Shown: piece by piece, positions 22,857-31,828 of the stretch | Numbering within the stretch: the stretch's first letter is position 1 | How the letters are laid out: every line of letters begins with the position of its first letter | Assembly: GCA_032718475.1 (NCBI GenBank) | Contig: JAUCBJ010004918.1 | Span: 1 to 43,210, forward strand | DNA: 43,210 bases | Source: Nemertoderma westbladi | Taxonomy: Eukaryota; Xenacoelomorpha; Nemertodermatida; Nemertodermatidae | Direction: 5' to 3' | Notes under the pieces: generated by a model | What the model was told of the DNA's origin: nothing | Databases searched by the model: none | The model's input: the letters and a program-made list of their open reading frames with translations, nothing else | Translations under genes and position numbers: made by a program

Positions 22857-23091
22857 GGTGGGGTAGCTCAGTTTGTTGAGCGCCGGGCCTGCAATCTATT
22901 GGTTGTAGGTTCAGCCCGGCCAGGGTCCACTCAGCCTTGCATCCACTGGGGTCGATAAAATGAGTACCAGTTAAATAACTGGGAGCAAATCTTGGGATAG
23001 GAGTAGCGCCCACCCCTACCCTCGGGTAGCAGCTATCGAAAGAGGAGCCTTCGGGTCGCCTCCGGCTTCGGCCGACTGTTTGCTTTTTTTT
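22857..23091 (+). mobile_element. tRNA-derived SINE, complete, with 12-bp target duplication
   Basis: The head is tRNA-like: A box TAGCTCAGTTTG from 22864, B box GGTTCAGCCC at 22909-22918. The body contains GGTCGATAAAATGAGTACC, a conserved motif I associate with mollusc SINEs, then a GC-rich region, and it ends in a T-run after GTTTGC. It is flanked by perfect copies of TACTCCCAAAAA at 22845-22856 and 23092-23103. No protein is encoded. The minus frame at 22732-23100 is a shadow. Confidence 0.9.
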
Positions 23092-23103
23092 TACTCCCAA
23101 AAA

Positions 23104-23552
23104 AATAACGCAGTCGAGAATTAGTCAGACTAAAAAATATAATAATGGACACGACTTTTAGAACAAGGCCGATTTTATTTTCTAAAAAATATCGGAAGGC
23201 TCGCAAGCCTTCCATCCGCTCTTGTCCCTCCCCTAATTTTGGTTCCATCGGACCATATCCTAGAATCTGTCCACTGGAGAATCGTTTTTTTTTTATTCTA
23301 AATCCAATTGGATTATCTAAAATTTTTGAAAAATTGTCTCACTTGTGGGTTCCAAGTGGAATTCCATTCCTTCTGTACATACAATCCCGCTCCTAAGTGA
23401 TACATAAGGGTACTACCCTCAATTTTCACATATAAAGACAATGGAATTCCACCGCTGTCTCTAATCTAGAGTGAAGAAGAATACAGTGTACAGGAATACA
23501 GTGTACAGGAATACAGTAGGACTATGTGGCGACCAGTAAGGGTACCACATCT
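23104..23552 (-). other. Noncoding region between BEL-A integrase and the SINE
   Basis: It contains the perfect hairpin form GGAAGGCTTGCGAGCCTTCC on the minus strand (23213-23194) and three copies of a 16-bp unit with GTACAGGAATACAGT at 23480-23519. If BEL-A had a 3' LTR it should start here, but no match to the BEL-B LTRs and no clear LTR border was found. Confidence 0.45.
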
Positions 23553-24053
23553 CTATTTACAAATGTTGGGTGGAGATTTGTAATCTCCCGTCTCGTTTCT
23601 AGTCTCCTCAAGGAGCATGAGACGCTGTACAGGTCTATCTACGGTACGACTGTCAATAGTCCTTACAGTTATAGTCCTTATTATACCTGATGTCGGGTGT
23701 GTGGTCAAAATGACTCCTGTCAACCAAAACCGTCGTTTCAAGTTGGTTTCTGCCAATAATACGTGGTCACCACGCTTCAGACATCGGATATTAAGGTACC
23801 AAGTGGTTCTGGCTGAAATAGAGGGCAAATAATGCTTCTGCCATACTTCCCAGAACTTATTGGCTAATAGCTGAGTGATTTTCCAGGCTTTGTTGCCGTA
23901 ACTGTCACTATCAACAGGTACAGAAGAAGTGGGCAACAATGTTGTCGGCGCCTGCATAAGCAGGTGCAGTGGTGTCAAGGCAAACTGTGATTGGTTGTCG
24001 CCTGGGATCAAAGCGATGGGCCGAGTATTTAGAACTGCTTCGATTTCTATTAA
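23553..24053 (-). pseudogene. int: BEL-A integrase, C-terminal part
   Basis: After the TTAA junction the frame continues IEIEAVLNTRPIALIPGDNQ, FALTPLHLLM and FWEVWQKHYLPSISARTTWY, the standard BEL/Pao integrase end with its L-R-W-Y-Y-L--L--R-W motif, then GDHVLLAET and a basic tail, ending in a stop at 23553. This end of pol is well preserved, with no internal stop. Confidence 0.9.
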
Positions 24054-25645
24054 GGGGGGGGTACACCCCCCTATGGACCTTTTTTGCAAATGGCTATAAT
24101 TTCTGCTTGTGTGTAATTTTGTATCTTTTATACCTTTCGGGGGATTAACATATGGCCAAAGATTGGGTTCAAAAAAAAATTTTCAAATTTGCGTCGCCCT
24201 CTAGCGGCCGCGGCCACCAGCGAAATTGTTAATTTCACTAAAAACACTACTAGTCTCACAATTTTGGGCGAAAATTTTCGAAACTTGGTTTTTCTGAATC
24301 AGCATCCTCGGCTCCACAAAACTTATCGGTTACATTTTTTATTTAGGTCTTAAATATTTTTTAAATATTATTAACTAATATTAATTATTACTTAATAGAT
24401 ATTAACTAATTTCAAGAAATTAATATGGCACAATTCAAAATTCTAACCGATAACTTTTGATCAAAACCCGAAAATAAATCAAACAAAAAAAAATTTCGAG
24501 AATTGGTTAAGAAATGGCTGAGTAGTAGTATTTTGAATGTGAAAAATACAATTCCGAGATAAACGCATTTAAAGTTTAAGAACAATATATTTCAAATGTT
24601 CCCGCTATTTTCAGTACTGGTATCTCCTTTTCTTTTCCCATTGGTTATCCCCTATCCATATTTTGTGATTTCTCAATGGATTTCATGAAATTTGGTTCAA
24701 AAAAACCCCTACCCACTTTTAACAACCTGTTAAAATAATTTTAGAGTGCTTTCCAAAAAACACTTCGCGCAGCACGTGAACAAATTACATTTTGGCGTAT
24801 TGATTTGATCGCATACTATTTCGTCATTTAGTAATAAATAGTCATGGAATAATGAAATAACCTTAAGAAACATTCAAAATTATATAAAAATTTCCACATA
24901 ATTTTATAATAAGCCTTTATACAGAACATTAAGCTTTGCGCAGCACGTGAGACATTTGCGCAGCAGGTGAAGGTTTCACGTAGCACTTAAATTCTTCATA
25001 AAGCACGTTAATTAATCGAGCACCTCGGAAAGCTTTTTGATCAAAATGAGAAGCCTTCACGCGGCACATGAAAAGTTCATGCTGCACATGGAGACTTCGC
25101 GCAGCACGTGAATTGTTCTAAGAGCCTGCGGAATTAAAAAAAAATAAGTTTATGTTGTTTCCCAGAATAATTATTACTAGCTATTGTTATATGATGGTTC
25201 ACATTTGTTATTACTAGTAGACAACTAGTCCATTAGACAACTGTTCAATATGTAATACAAAACTCACAAATATCTATTAAATATATATTAATTAAAATTT
25301 GACGGACATGTTGACAGACAGACAGACATACAAACAGACAGACAAACTGAGAGACAGACTGAGATACAGATATAGTGATTAGATAATTCCAAATATTAAA
25401 ACAGACATCGACATTAAGAAAAATCTTAACAGTAAACATTTCAGATTGCTTATTTTATGCCCTTTTTAATATTTTGATGGACAGACAGACAGACATACAG
25501 ACGGAAAACCAGCCATTACTCGAGAAGTAAAAGAGATCTCGCTAAGCCCTTTCCAGATTTGAAATCCGCATTAAATTCTACTCTAGATGAAATAAAAAAA
25601 CAAAAAATGAAAATTTTGACCTGAGGGGGGGGTGTACCCCCCCCC
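24054..25645. mobile_element. Non-autonomous TTAA-flanked transposon inside the integrase
   Basis: TTAA at 24050-24053 and 25646-25649 flank inverted ends made of G8-G9, TACA and a C-run (about 20 bp, themselves nearly palindromic). Removal of the 1,592 bp together with one TTAA brings the two integrase halves into one continuous frame, which proves it is an insertion. The interior has no transposase. It has eight or so irregular copies of a TTCGCGCAGCACGTGAA motif (24761-25112) and CAGACAGA tracts near 25310-25375 and 25478-25503. TTAA duplication occurs in piggyBac and Kolobok elements. I cannot choose between them. Confidence 0.9.
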
Positions 25646-25649
25646 TTAA

Positions 25650-26311
25650 CAACGTCGTCAGTTGGTCATCTATCAATATGCGTTGCATCGGTATTACTTT
25701 CGCCATTGCCGTTTTTATTGATCCAATCAATCTCTCCCAAACTCCGCCTCTGCATGGATTGTCGGAAGTGTTAAAGCTCCAGACAATTCTGTGAGGACGT
25801 AGTTCGTTGGAGATTTGATTTGGTGCAATTTTTTCAAGGCTCTGCAAATTTCGTTCCGCGCACCCACAAAGTTGGTCCCTTGTTCACAATGTATGGATTT
25901 GACCAATCCACGTCTAGCGATAAATCGCCGTAAGGCTAGGATAAAGGCGTTGGTGATTAGATCTGTTACGCATTCGATATGAACCGCCCTACTTGCCATG
26001 CAGGTGAAGATCAGTCCCTGAAGATCAGTGAATATCTTAACCTGTACCCATCCACGTTTTGCGATTAGGGGTCCAAAACAGTCTATCCCCGTCTTGGTGA
26101 ATGGGGGTCTAAAGGCCGATAACCGAGCTAGTGGTAGTTCACTCATTTCTTGGTGTCCTATCCTCGCGTACACCTTCTTGCAAATAATACAGTTGCGTGT
26201 TACTGAACTCAATGCCTTACTAGGCCTAATCAGTACAAACCTCGAGCGTAAGTGTGATAAACAGTGATGTCTACCTACATGTTTGAGTTGTACGTGTGTG
26301 TCCAGTATCAT
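25650..26311 (-). pseudogene. int: BEL-A integrase, first part
   Basis: The frame includes a zinc-binding HHCC-type domain (GRHHCLSHLRSRFVLIRPSK, NCIICKKVYA), then the catalytic core start GIDCFGPLIAKRGWVQVKIF, and CEQGTNFVGARNEI at about 25888-25868. The second catalytic Asp, normally in S-D-N-G-T-N-F, is Glu in this copy. After a shift near 25780 a second frame gives CRGGVWERLIGSIK with the third catalytic Glu. The reading frame is then cut by the TTAA element. Integrase inserts the DNA copy. This one is unlikely to be active. Confidence 0.88.
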
Positions 26312-26433
26312 AGCGCGCTGTACCTCATGGTGTGATGATGCGGTATGATGATAGGATACCTAAAGTCTAATGCAAAGTCAATGTTTTGGAGTCTGAACTT
26401 GTGACATTGCAAGCCTTTGTATATTATTGGACT

Positions 26434-27119
26434 CTAACTCAAGATCGGTAGAGACTTTATCTGTTTACCCTGATTGATCGCTGTGAACGCACGTGCGAAA
26501 TATCGCAATTGATAATGTTTAATAATATCAATTTCACAACTATCAACTTCAGCCAAGGTTAGTCTACTTGGAAAGTCGCGTTTGCCTCTGGCATATTGTC
26601 TCAAACGTTTGTGTGTGACTAGTGACGGGCCTTGCGGCCCGTCACGTTTGTGTCTCAAACACTTGTGGCATGCATCCGTCCATGATCTATTTAAATTAAG
26701 TATCCTGTCAACGTAAGTGTTTCTGACGTCATCAGGTAAGGTATAGTCATAGTGTGGATACTTGTTCGGACTTGGTAGGCCCGCTTCCTTCCAGTGAGTG
26801 TCTCCCTTTGTGCAATGGGTTTGTCTGAGTCCTTAAGTACTTTAATCTCCATGGTCTTACCTTTACCGCCTGCACTCGGTGAGTCGACTGGTAGTAATGG
26901 TTTCAACTCTACAGTATCAGTGTGTCCTTGTGGGCTTGAAGCCTCCTAACTTTAGTCACACGTATGAGTCAAGTATTTTCCTTAAGCGGAGTGTGACCGC
27001 TGTTGCCACACTGTCGTAATGACTTAAGGAAGTCAAAGTAGGTAAGTTGGTAATACCTAATGGGTTTGTACTAGTCTGCTCTAATGGGTTTATTGCAGCG
27101 TCATAGCACTTTTCGGTCG
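26434..27119 (-). pseudogene. BEL-A region between RNase H and integrase
   Basis: Short minus frames: 26906-26691 (KPLLPVDSPSAGGKGKTMEI) and 26658-26434 (RLTLAEVDSCEIDIIKHYQL then RYFARAF). The second fits the helical linker with E-D-I-K-Q--F that precedes the integrase zinc domain in BEL/Pao. Several stops and shifts are present. Confidence 0.6.
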
Positions 27120-27395
27120 ATCATCTAGTGGAAAGTCTGGCAGACAGTCTGGTGAGGCGTCCGGTGAACAGGCTGGTGAGATGTCTGGTGAAACATATTA
27201 TGGAACTTCCGGCGAAATGTTCTGTCGCCTGTCCCATAGAAAGTCTGGAGTAGCTTCTGGCACAGTGTCTGGTCTAAATTCTGGTGGACAGTCTGGAGAG
27301 ATGTCTGGTCGAGAGTCTGGTGAGAAATCCATCGTAAAGTCTGGTGGAAAATCTGGTCATACGTCCGGTAGACAATCTGTCGAAAGCTCCATAAA
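27120..27395. repeat. 12-bp minisatellite replacing BEL-A RNase H
   Basis: About 23 degenerate units of the pattern GNNNGTCTGGTG fill the place where BEL-B has about 250 bp of RNase H to NPADIASRG. Read on the plus strand the units give S-G-x-x repeats, and on the minus strand L-S-T-R-like repeats. Because units are multiples of three the frames stay open. The plus frame at 27181-27411 is therefore not evidence for a gene. Confidence 0.85.
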
Positions 27396-27762
27396 TCGTC
27401 CTGGCTTGTAGCTCTCCCCGAGGTACTGTCATATATTTCAAAGGCATGGTTTTAGCCCTTGAAGTAACGAAAGACACCTCGTAGCTGTCCGATATCACTT
27501 GTCGTCTAAGGTATAGAGTAACCCCCAGCCCATCCTTGCTAGAGTCGATGAAGCTGTGAAGCTCCAGATCGGCAGGAGAGGTAGTCTGTAAAGGAAAATA
27601 TACCCATGGTATCGTATAGTCCTGTAGGAACATCAGTTGAGCCTCCCAGTTCCTGCATTGCTCGGCTAGCTTTTTTGGGATGGGGTCATCCCATTCCAGT
27701 CCGGCGTGCCAAATGCTGTGGAGTATGATCATAGCATGTGGATCACTGGACTGATGAAACAC
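27396..27762 (-). pseudogene. pol: BEL-A Pao-type connection/RNase H region, cut short
   Basis: The frame reads LHSIWHAGLEWDDPIPKKLA, then the RNase H start ADLELHSFIDSSKDGLGVTL and YMTVPRGELQA. At GELQA the similarity to BEL-B stops and the 12-bp minisatellite begins, so the remainder of RNase H is missing. Up to that point the two elements are closely similar. Confidence 0.85.
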
Positions 27763-28790
27763 AGTGGGTCATACAAACGACTCATGGTAGATAAGCAGGT
27801 CCTCTTAGTGAGAGGTCTCGCCTGGTCGTTAGCCCTTAAGCGCACCCTAAAGTTGTCGGTGTTCGTGTCCCAACTAAGTCCTAAGACTTTGGTCGTAGGC
27901 AGAGGTTCTAGATCTACATCTAGGTCACCCCCGCTACAATCTGTCGTGTCAAATGAGTTCGTTCACCAGTTCGGAGATATTGGAAGCGAATTTGGTGAGG
28001 CGGAATCCGCCCTCGGCAAGACAGTCTTGGAGTTGGTATGCTACGGTTGTAGCATGCTCCAGAATGTCACAACTCTTGAGGCCGTCATCCATGTAAAAAT
28101 CCCGCTCCACTGTCCGAACTACTTCTGGGTCTAGTTTGTCTCGTCTGTCTAATGCGGTCTGTTTAAGGGTATACATGGTACAGTTGGGGCTGTCCCGGGC
28201 CCCAAAAACTCTTACCTGCATTTGGTAAGTTTCTGGTGGAAGATCTAAGTTTCCGTCCGGATACCAAAGAAACCTCAAGCTGTCTCTGTCCCTCTCCAAA
28301 GCTCTAACATCTACATGGCCTCTACATCACATGTGAAGGCCACCTTGCGTTGTCTGAAACGCTTCAGGACTCCCATGAGGTAATTATTCATATTCGACCC
28401 ATCCATCAACTCACTGTTCATAGACATTTCTTGATAAAGCGCGGTGCAGTCGTTGACTACACACACCTTGCCAGGTTTGTCCGGATCTCAAACAATGTGA
28501 TATGGCAGGTAATATGTCTGGTCTGTGGTTACCTCAGGGTTTGTCATCCTAATCGAGTATCCCTTTTGGAGATACGTCTGAAGTTTCGCATTGTATTTCA
28601 TATGGGCCGTCTTATCATGCAACAGCCACTGCCGTATCGACTTGAGTCGTCTCAAGGCAAGCGGGTAGTTGTTGATGAGCTTAGGTTGTCCATGGCGCCA
28701 CAACATCCCAACTTCGTTGTGGCCATTCGCATTCTGGCGAATGGTATCCTTCATTATCTTTAAGGACCGTTTTTCCTGTTCTGACATAGC
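27763..28790 (-). pseudogene. pol: BEL-A reverse transcriptase
   Basis: Frames 28787-28488 (EVGMLWRHGQPKLINNYPLA, a BEL RT entry motif) and 28299-27949 (DSLRFLWYPDGN; DFYMDDGLKSCD) give the RT. YMDD at about 28101-28084 is the catalytic motif C and is intact. BEL-B has lost the Tyr (FNVDD). A gap with stops near 28300-28490 covers motif A, so no full-length RT is encoded. RT would copy the element RNA into DNA in the particle. Confidence 0.88.
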
Positions 28791-28797
28791 AGTCTCT

Positions 28798-29286
28798 TTA
28801 ACTACCGGGTTCTGCTGAGTCCTGTTCTAACCACTTGATGGCTTTCTCAGCCAGCAGTCTGTCAAGCGCTGCTTGCACTGCGCCATGGTCCTCGTCTATG
28901 TCGTCGTCCGCTGCAGTGGCTAGTGTCAATATGTCTGGTAGGCTTGCAAGCCTTCCGGTGTCACTAGTCAGCATCGAAACGTCTCGAGGTGGTTCGGCAA
29001 CCTTTTGATCTGTCGGTAGGCTCGCAAGCCTTCCAAGATCAGCGATTGGTGTCAAAGCCTGGTGGATGGGGTCAACTACCTTTGGATCTGTCGGTAGGCT
29101 CATATGCCTTCCAAGACCCTCGTTCATCGAGACATCCACAGCAACAACCCTTTGTTCTTCGGTGGTCGATACAACCTGTTTCGCTGCAAGTAGCTGTAAT
29201 TTAGAGGTCTGTATGGTCTCGTCCAAGTCTGTTACGTTGGTGTTAGTGGTGAGTCTGTCGTGGTACTGTATGTACAGTAGGACCAC
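28798..29286 (-). pseudogene. BEL-A pre-RT linker with 26-residue repeats
   Basis: The frame has three 78-bp repeats, each carrying a copy of the 20-bp hairpin motif (at 29093, 29015 and 28937) translated as GRLASLPTD or a variant. It then reads AVQAALDRLLAEKAIKWLEQ, leading into RT. The BEL-B equivalent has only two repeat units (35118, 35196). This part has no known enzymatic role. It is an acidic linker between protease and RT. Confidence 0.75.
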
Positions 29287-29395
29287 AGGAATGTGAAGGA
29301 GAATTAGCTAACGTAGTAGTTAATAAACTACATGTGCTCAAGACGTCGTCCTCCTGGTCAATCACCTCTAGGGAACGCACAGGCGCTCTCGTATA

Positions 29396-30014
29396 CTAAC
29401 CTATGGGGGTTCTACAAGCGTAAGGGTTACCCGCTGTTACTACAGATGGGCGTGTCTCCCATACTTGATGCAAGTTGAACTGGTCTATCCCAATCAACAT
29501 CGCAATTGAGCAATAGTTAACAGGACATTCCGGTATTCCAAGATGTTGGAAATACTTACGGTCTTCTGGGCATTGTTCTGGCACAGGACCAAGTAGGTTA
29601 CTAAAGTCCTTGGTGGCAGCAAAGGCCAAATTCCTTACCGGAAGTAGTGAGCATTCCTGTCTACTTTGTTCTGCTTTGGAAAGAAGAGTATCTAAGGTTA
29701 GTTTGACTCTAATTACAGGTATCGCTCTCTTAACATGCATGCTACTAACAGTATACTGAGCAGTCTTACCTTGGCTCATGTCTGTAACTACGTCGGCCAC
29801 TTGTTTGTCAATGTAGCTGTGTGAAGATGCAGAGTCCAAGATAGTCCAAAATACGCTTGCTCCCTCGAGTTCCGGTGATCTTAATGGGAATCACGCTGAA
29901 TCCCTTCAACTGATTATGTGTAAGGAGTGTTACAGATGGTCGTTCCTCCTCTCCTGCATGCACGTAAAAGGTTTCGTCCTTGTCCGACGAACCTGATTGA
30001 TCCACATAATCCAT
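29396..30014 (-). pseudogene. BEL-A aspartic protease region
   Basis: Frames 30014-29808 (linker with HAGEEERPSVTLLTHNQLKG) and 29839-29396 (DSASSHSYIDKQVADVVTDM then MSQGKTAQYTVSSMHV) form the BEL-type protease, which matures the polyprotein. The catalytic triplet, usually D-S/T-G, reads D-S-A here, as in BEL-B, and D-S-T in the scrap at 7046. The two frames overlap in different phases around the catalytic residue, so this copy carries a small indel there. Confidence 0.8.
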
Positions 30015-30092
30015 ATAGAAGGTACGGATTTCGCGCAGTGCGCGCTCTTTATAAAGCGCATCACATCAGGCCGCTTTATCGGGATGTTCTTG

Positions 30093-30359
30093 TCAAAAAC
30101 GCTTAGTCGGAGTATGGCTAGTAGTGTGAAGCAACGCGTCATGGTTGCATCCACACAGAGGATATATGTCATCACTTGGGCAGTCCTTCCGGACGTGTCC
30201 AGGCATGGTACATCTCCAGCAAGATTCCAACGGGCGAATCTGGAGTCGTCTTTCCTCAACTCCTAGATCCTTGAATGCGCGACATCCTCGTAGCTTGTGT
30301 CCGCTGTATCTTCCGCTGTTCCGCTCGCGGAATTGACATCCCACAAAGTCTGCCAGCAA
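30093..30359 (-). pseudogene. gag: BEL-A gag zinc-knuckle region
   Basis: An open frame contains CWRCTMPGHVRKDC, an intact CX2CX4HX4C nucleic-acid-binding knuckle encoded at about 30221-30180, then CNHDALLHTTSHTP. It is preceded by CQFRERNSGRYSGHKLRGC. The knuckle binds the genomic RNA during packaging in retroelements. The BEL-B copy keeps the same knuckle at 34026-34067. Confidence 0.85.
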
Positions 30360-30661
30360 CTGTTGAAGTGGCTGCTTGGTGCCAATAGGCGTCAGAACCT
30401 TGGAGGTATCCGTAGGGGTAGCATAGGTTACAGCTTTCGCGCTCGTCGGAAATTATTTGGTCCGATTCAGCGCAACAATAGTAATTCCTTCTGCCACTAT
30501 GTGATGGTCTGTGTAGTTAGACCGTGTCTCAACTACAGCCTCTCGCGAGATCAACTGGTAAACGTCGGTGAGTTTCAATAGTCCGCCGGCCTCTTCACAC
30601 AGGTACTCTATCCGGTGCCATTCTCGGCGCAACCGATGGTGGAGTCTGCCGATGATCCGGA

Positions 30662-31355
30662 TCAGAACTGTAGGCGCGTTGGCATACTCGAGTTGACAGA
30701 TGTCCCTATAGCGTTTCTAATTTCATCCGCAAGTTGTAGAAGATCAATAGGTTTTGAAATGGGCCTGCCTTTACAGAGGTCTTCTATAATGGATTTAGCC
30801 ATGGCTACGTTACTGTCGTATATGGGAAATAAACGGTCGTATGCCAACTCAAAGGCGTTTAGAACACCAATAAAGGTCTCCACTAACCTCTTCGGGTCAC
30901 CTGATAACCAAATCCAACTGTCCACGTCCCTGTCTGTTCGGCAATAGCGTCCAGTCGTTCTCATCCGTGCATTGTTCGTCGGTACGAGATATTAACGGGA
31001 TCTTCTCCTCGATGATTTGAAGTTTGTCGTGCCTCTGGTTCTCTATACGGTGGTTGTTGTGGTCGAGATTATTCTAACTCCATGCTGGTTCATGATCGAT
31101 CCAATGGTGGGGCTTCTAGCCGCTCTTCGATCTGAGCCAATCGGTCCGCTACAGGTCGCATTATCTCGGTGAGTTGTCTAATGATAATCTCCTCAGCTGG
31201 TTGCGATACGGATTTCTGTACAGGTGTTTCTCATGGAGGGTTGTCAATGTACGGGTTCGTAGATCTTTCTTCCCATTTATAATCGCCTCCCGCCACTCCA
31301 GTACGGAATATTTCCCTTTCCGTCTACTCCGTGCCACTAGATGAGTCACTGTCAT
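30662..31355 (-). pseudogene. gag: BEL-A gag, N-terminal and central part
   Basis: Two frames are recognisable: 31355-31161 (basic start, VLEWREAIINGKK) and 30964-30662, which holds DVDSWIWLSGDPKRLVETFI and AFELAYDRLFPIYDSNVAM, followed by a helix. The SGDP--L--F---F----- pattern is the hallmark of BEL/Pao gag (DUF1759-like region). The protein would form the particle of the retrotransposon. The frames are not continuous, so no gag is made. The corresponding region of BEL-B is largely different. Confidence 0.65.
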
Positions 31356-31544
31356 CGGGATAAGGTGGTTGGCGGGTTTGCGTTATTATACATTTATTAT
31401 AGGAAGGGATCTAGGGGTCTTAACCTCGAATGATAAGTTTATTTTACCGAAAATAACTTATCTTTTATTGGCGCAATTGTAGGACTAATCCCATTACATG
31501 CGTACTTTTTAACCGGGTAGTGTACAAATTTAGGAATCACGTAA

Positions 31545-31828
31545 TTTTTCTTGAAATTAATATCTCATATCTCTCCAAACCACGTACGTATTTTGGGCCC
31601 TTGCCCTTGTATAAGGGGAGTAAATATGTCGTTAGCCATGTAATCGGACATTTGGCATACATAAAACATAATGTGAATAACGCAAATATATAATGAAGCA
31701 GGTGTCCAAAACCCCCTTTTAGTGCCTCGTTAGATATACCGTCTGGTCCTGACGGTTTCTTTTGTTTTTGTTGCGATAATGTTTTGGCTATTTCTGGGGT
31801 TGATATCGGCTTTACAACTATGACCTAT
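31545..31828 (-). pseudogene. LINE reverse-transcriptase fragment (finger region)
   Basis: One open minus frame runs from the edge of the BEL-B 5' LTR: KPISTPEIAKTLSQQ, KKPSGPDGISNEALKG, then GGFGHLLHYIFALFTLCFMY and PITWLTTYLLPLYKGKGPKY. K-S/P-GPDGI--E-LK and W----I-PLYKGKG are standard non-LTR RT motifs upstream of motif A. The frame is uninterrupted for about 90 codons and stops at 31545. Its upstream part ends exactly at the LTR, so BEL-B probably landed in a LINE. No continuation was found beyond the other LTR. Confidence 0.8.

Larger units (their letters stand above)
23553..31355 (-). mobile_element. BEL-A: BEL/Pao LTR retrotransposon, internal region, decayed
   Basis: Minus-strand order is gag, CCHC knuckle, aspartic protease, RT, Pao-type RNase H region, integrase. 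It is broken by stops and shifts throughout, by replacement of the RNase H region with a 12-bp minisatellite, and by a TTAA-flanked insertion inside the integrase. Neither LTR was identified. The element ends near 31.37 kb, beside a LINE scrap and the 5' LTR of BEL-B, which points away from it. BEL-A and BEL-B are close relatives over protease to RNase H. Confidence 0.9.

Noticed and set aside
22732-23100. 122-codon minus-strand ORF
   Set aside because: It is the antisense of a complete SINE with its target duplication.
25310-25375. CRISPR-like array from CAGACAGA tracts
   Set aside because: These are simple-sequence runs without spacer-repeat structure, inside a eukaryotic transposon.
26773-26792. 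An eleventh copy of the 20-bp hairpin motif (GGTAGGCCCGCTTCCTTCC)
   Set aside because: The left half matches but the loop and right arm differ by several bases and a deletion, so it cannot be told from chance.
27181-27411. Plus-strand S-G-x-x repeat protein
   Set aside because: It lies antisense within BEL-A and consists only of the 12-bp minisatellite. It is open because the unit is a multiple of three.
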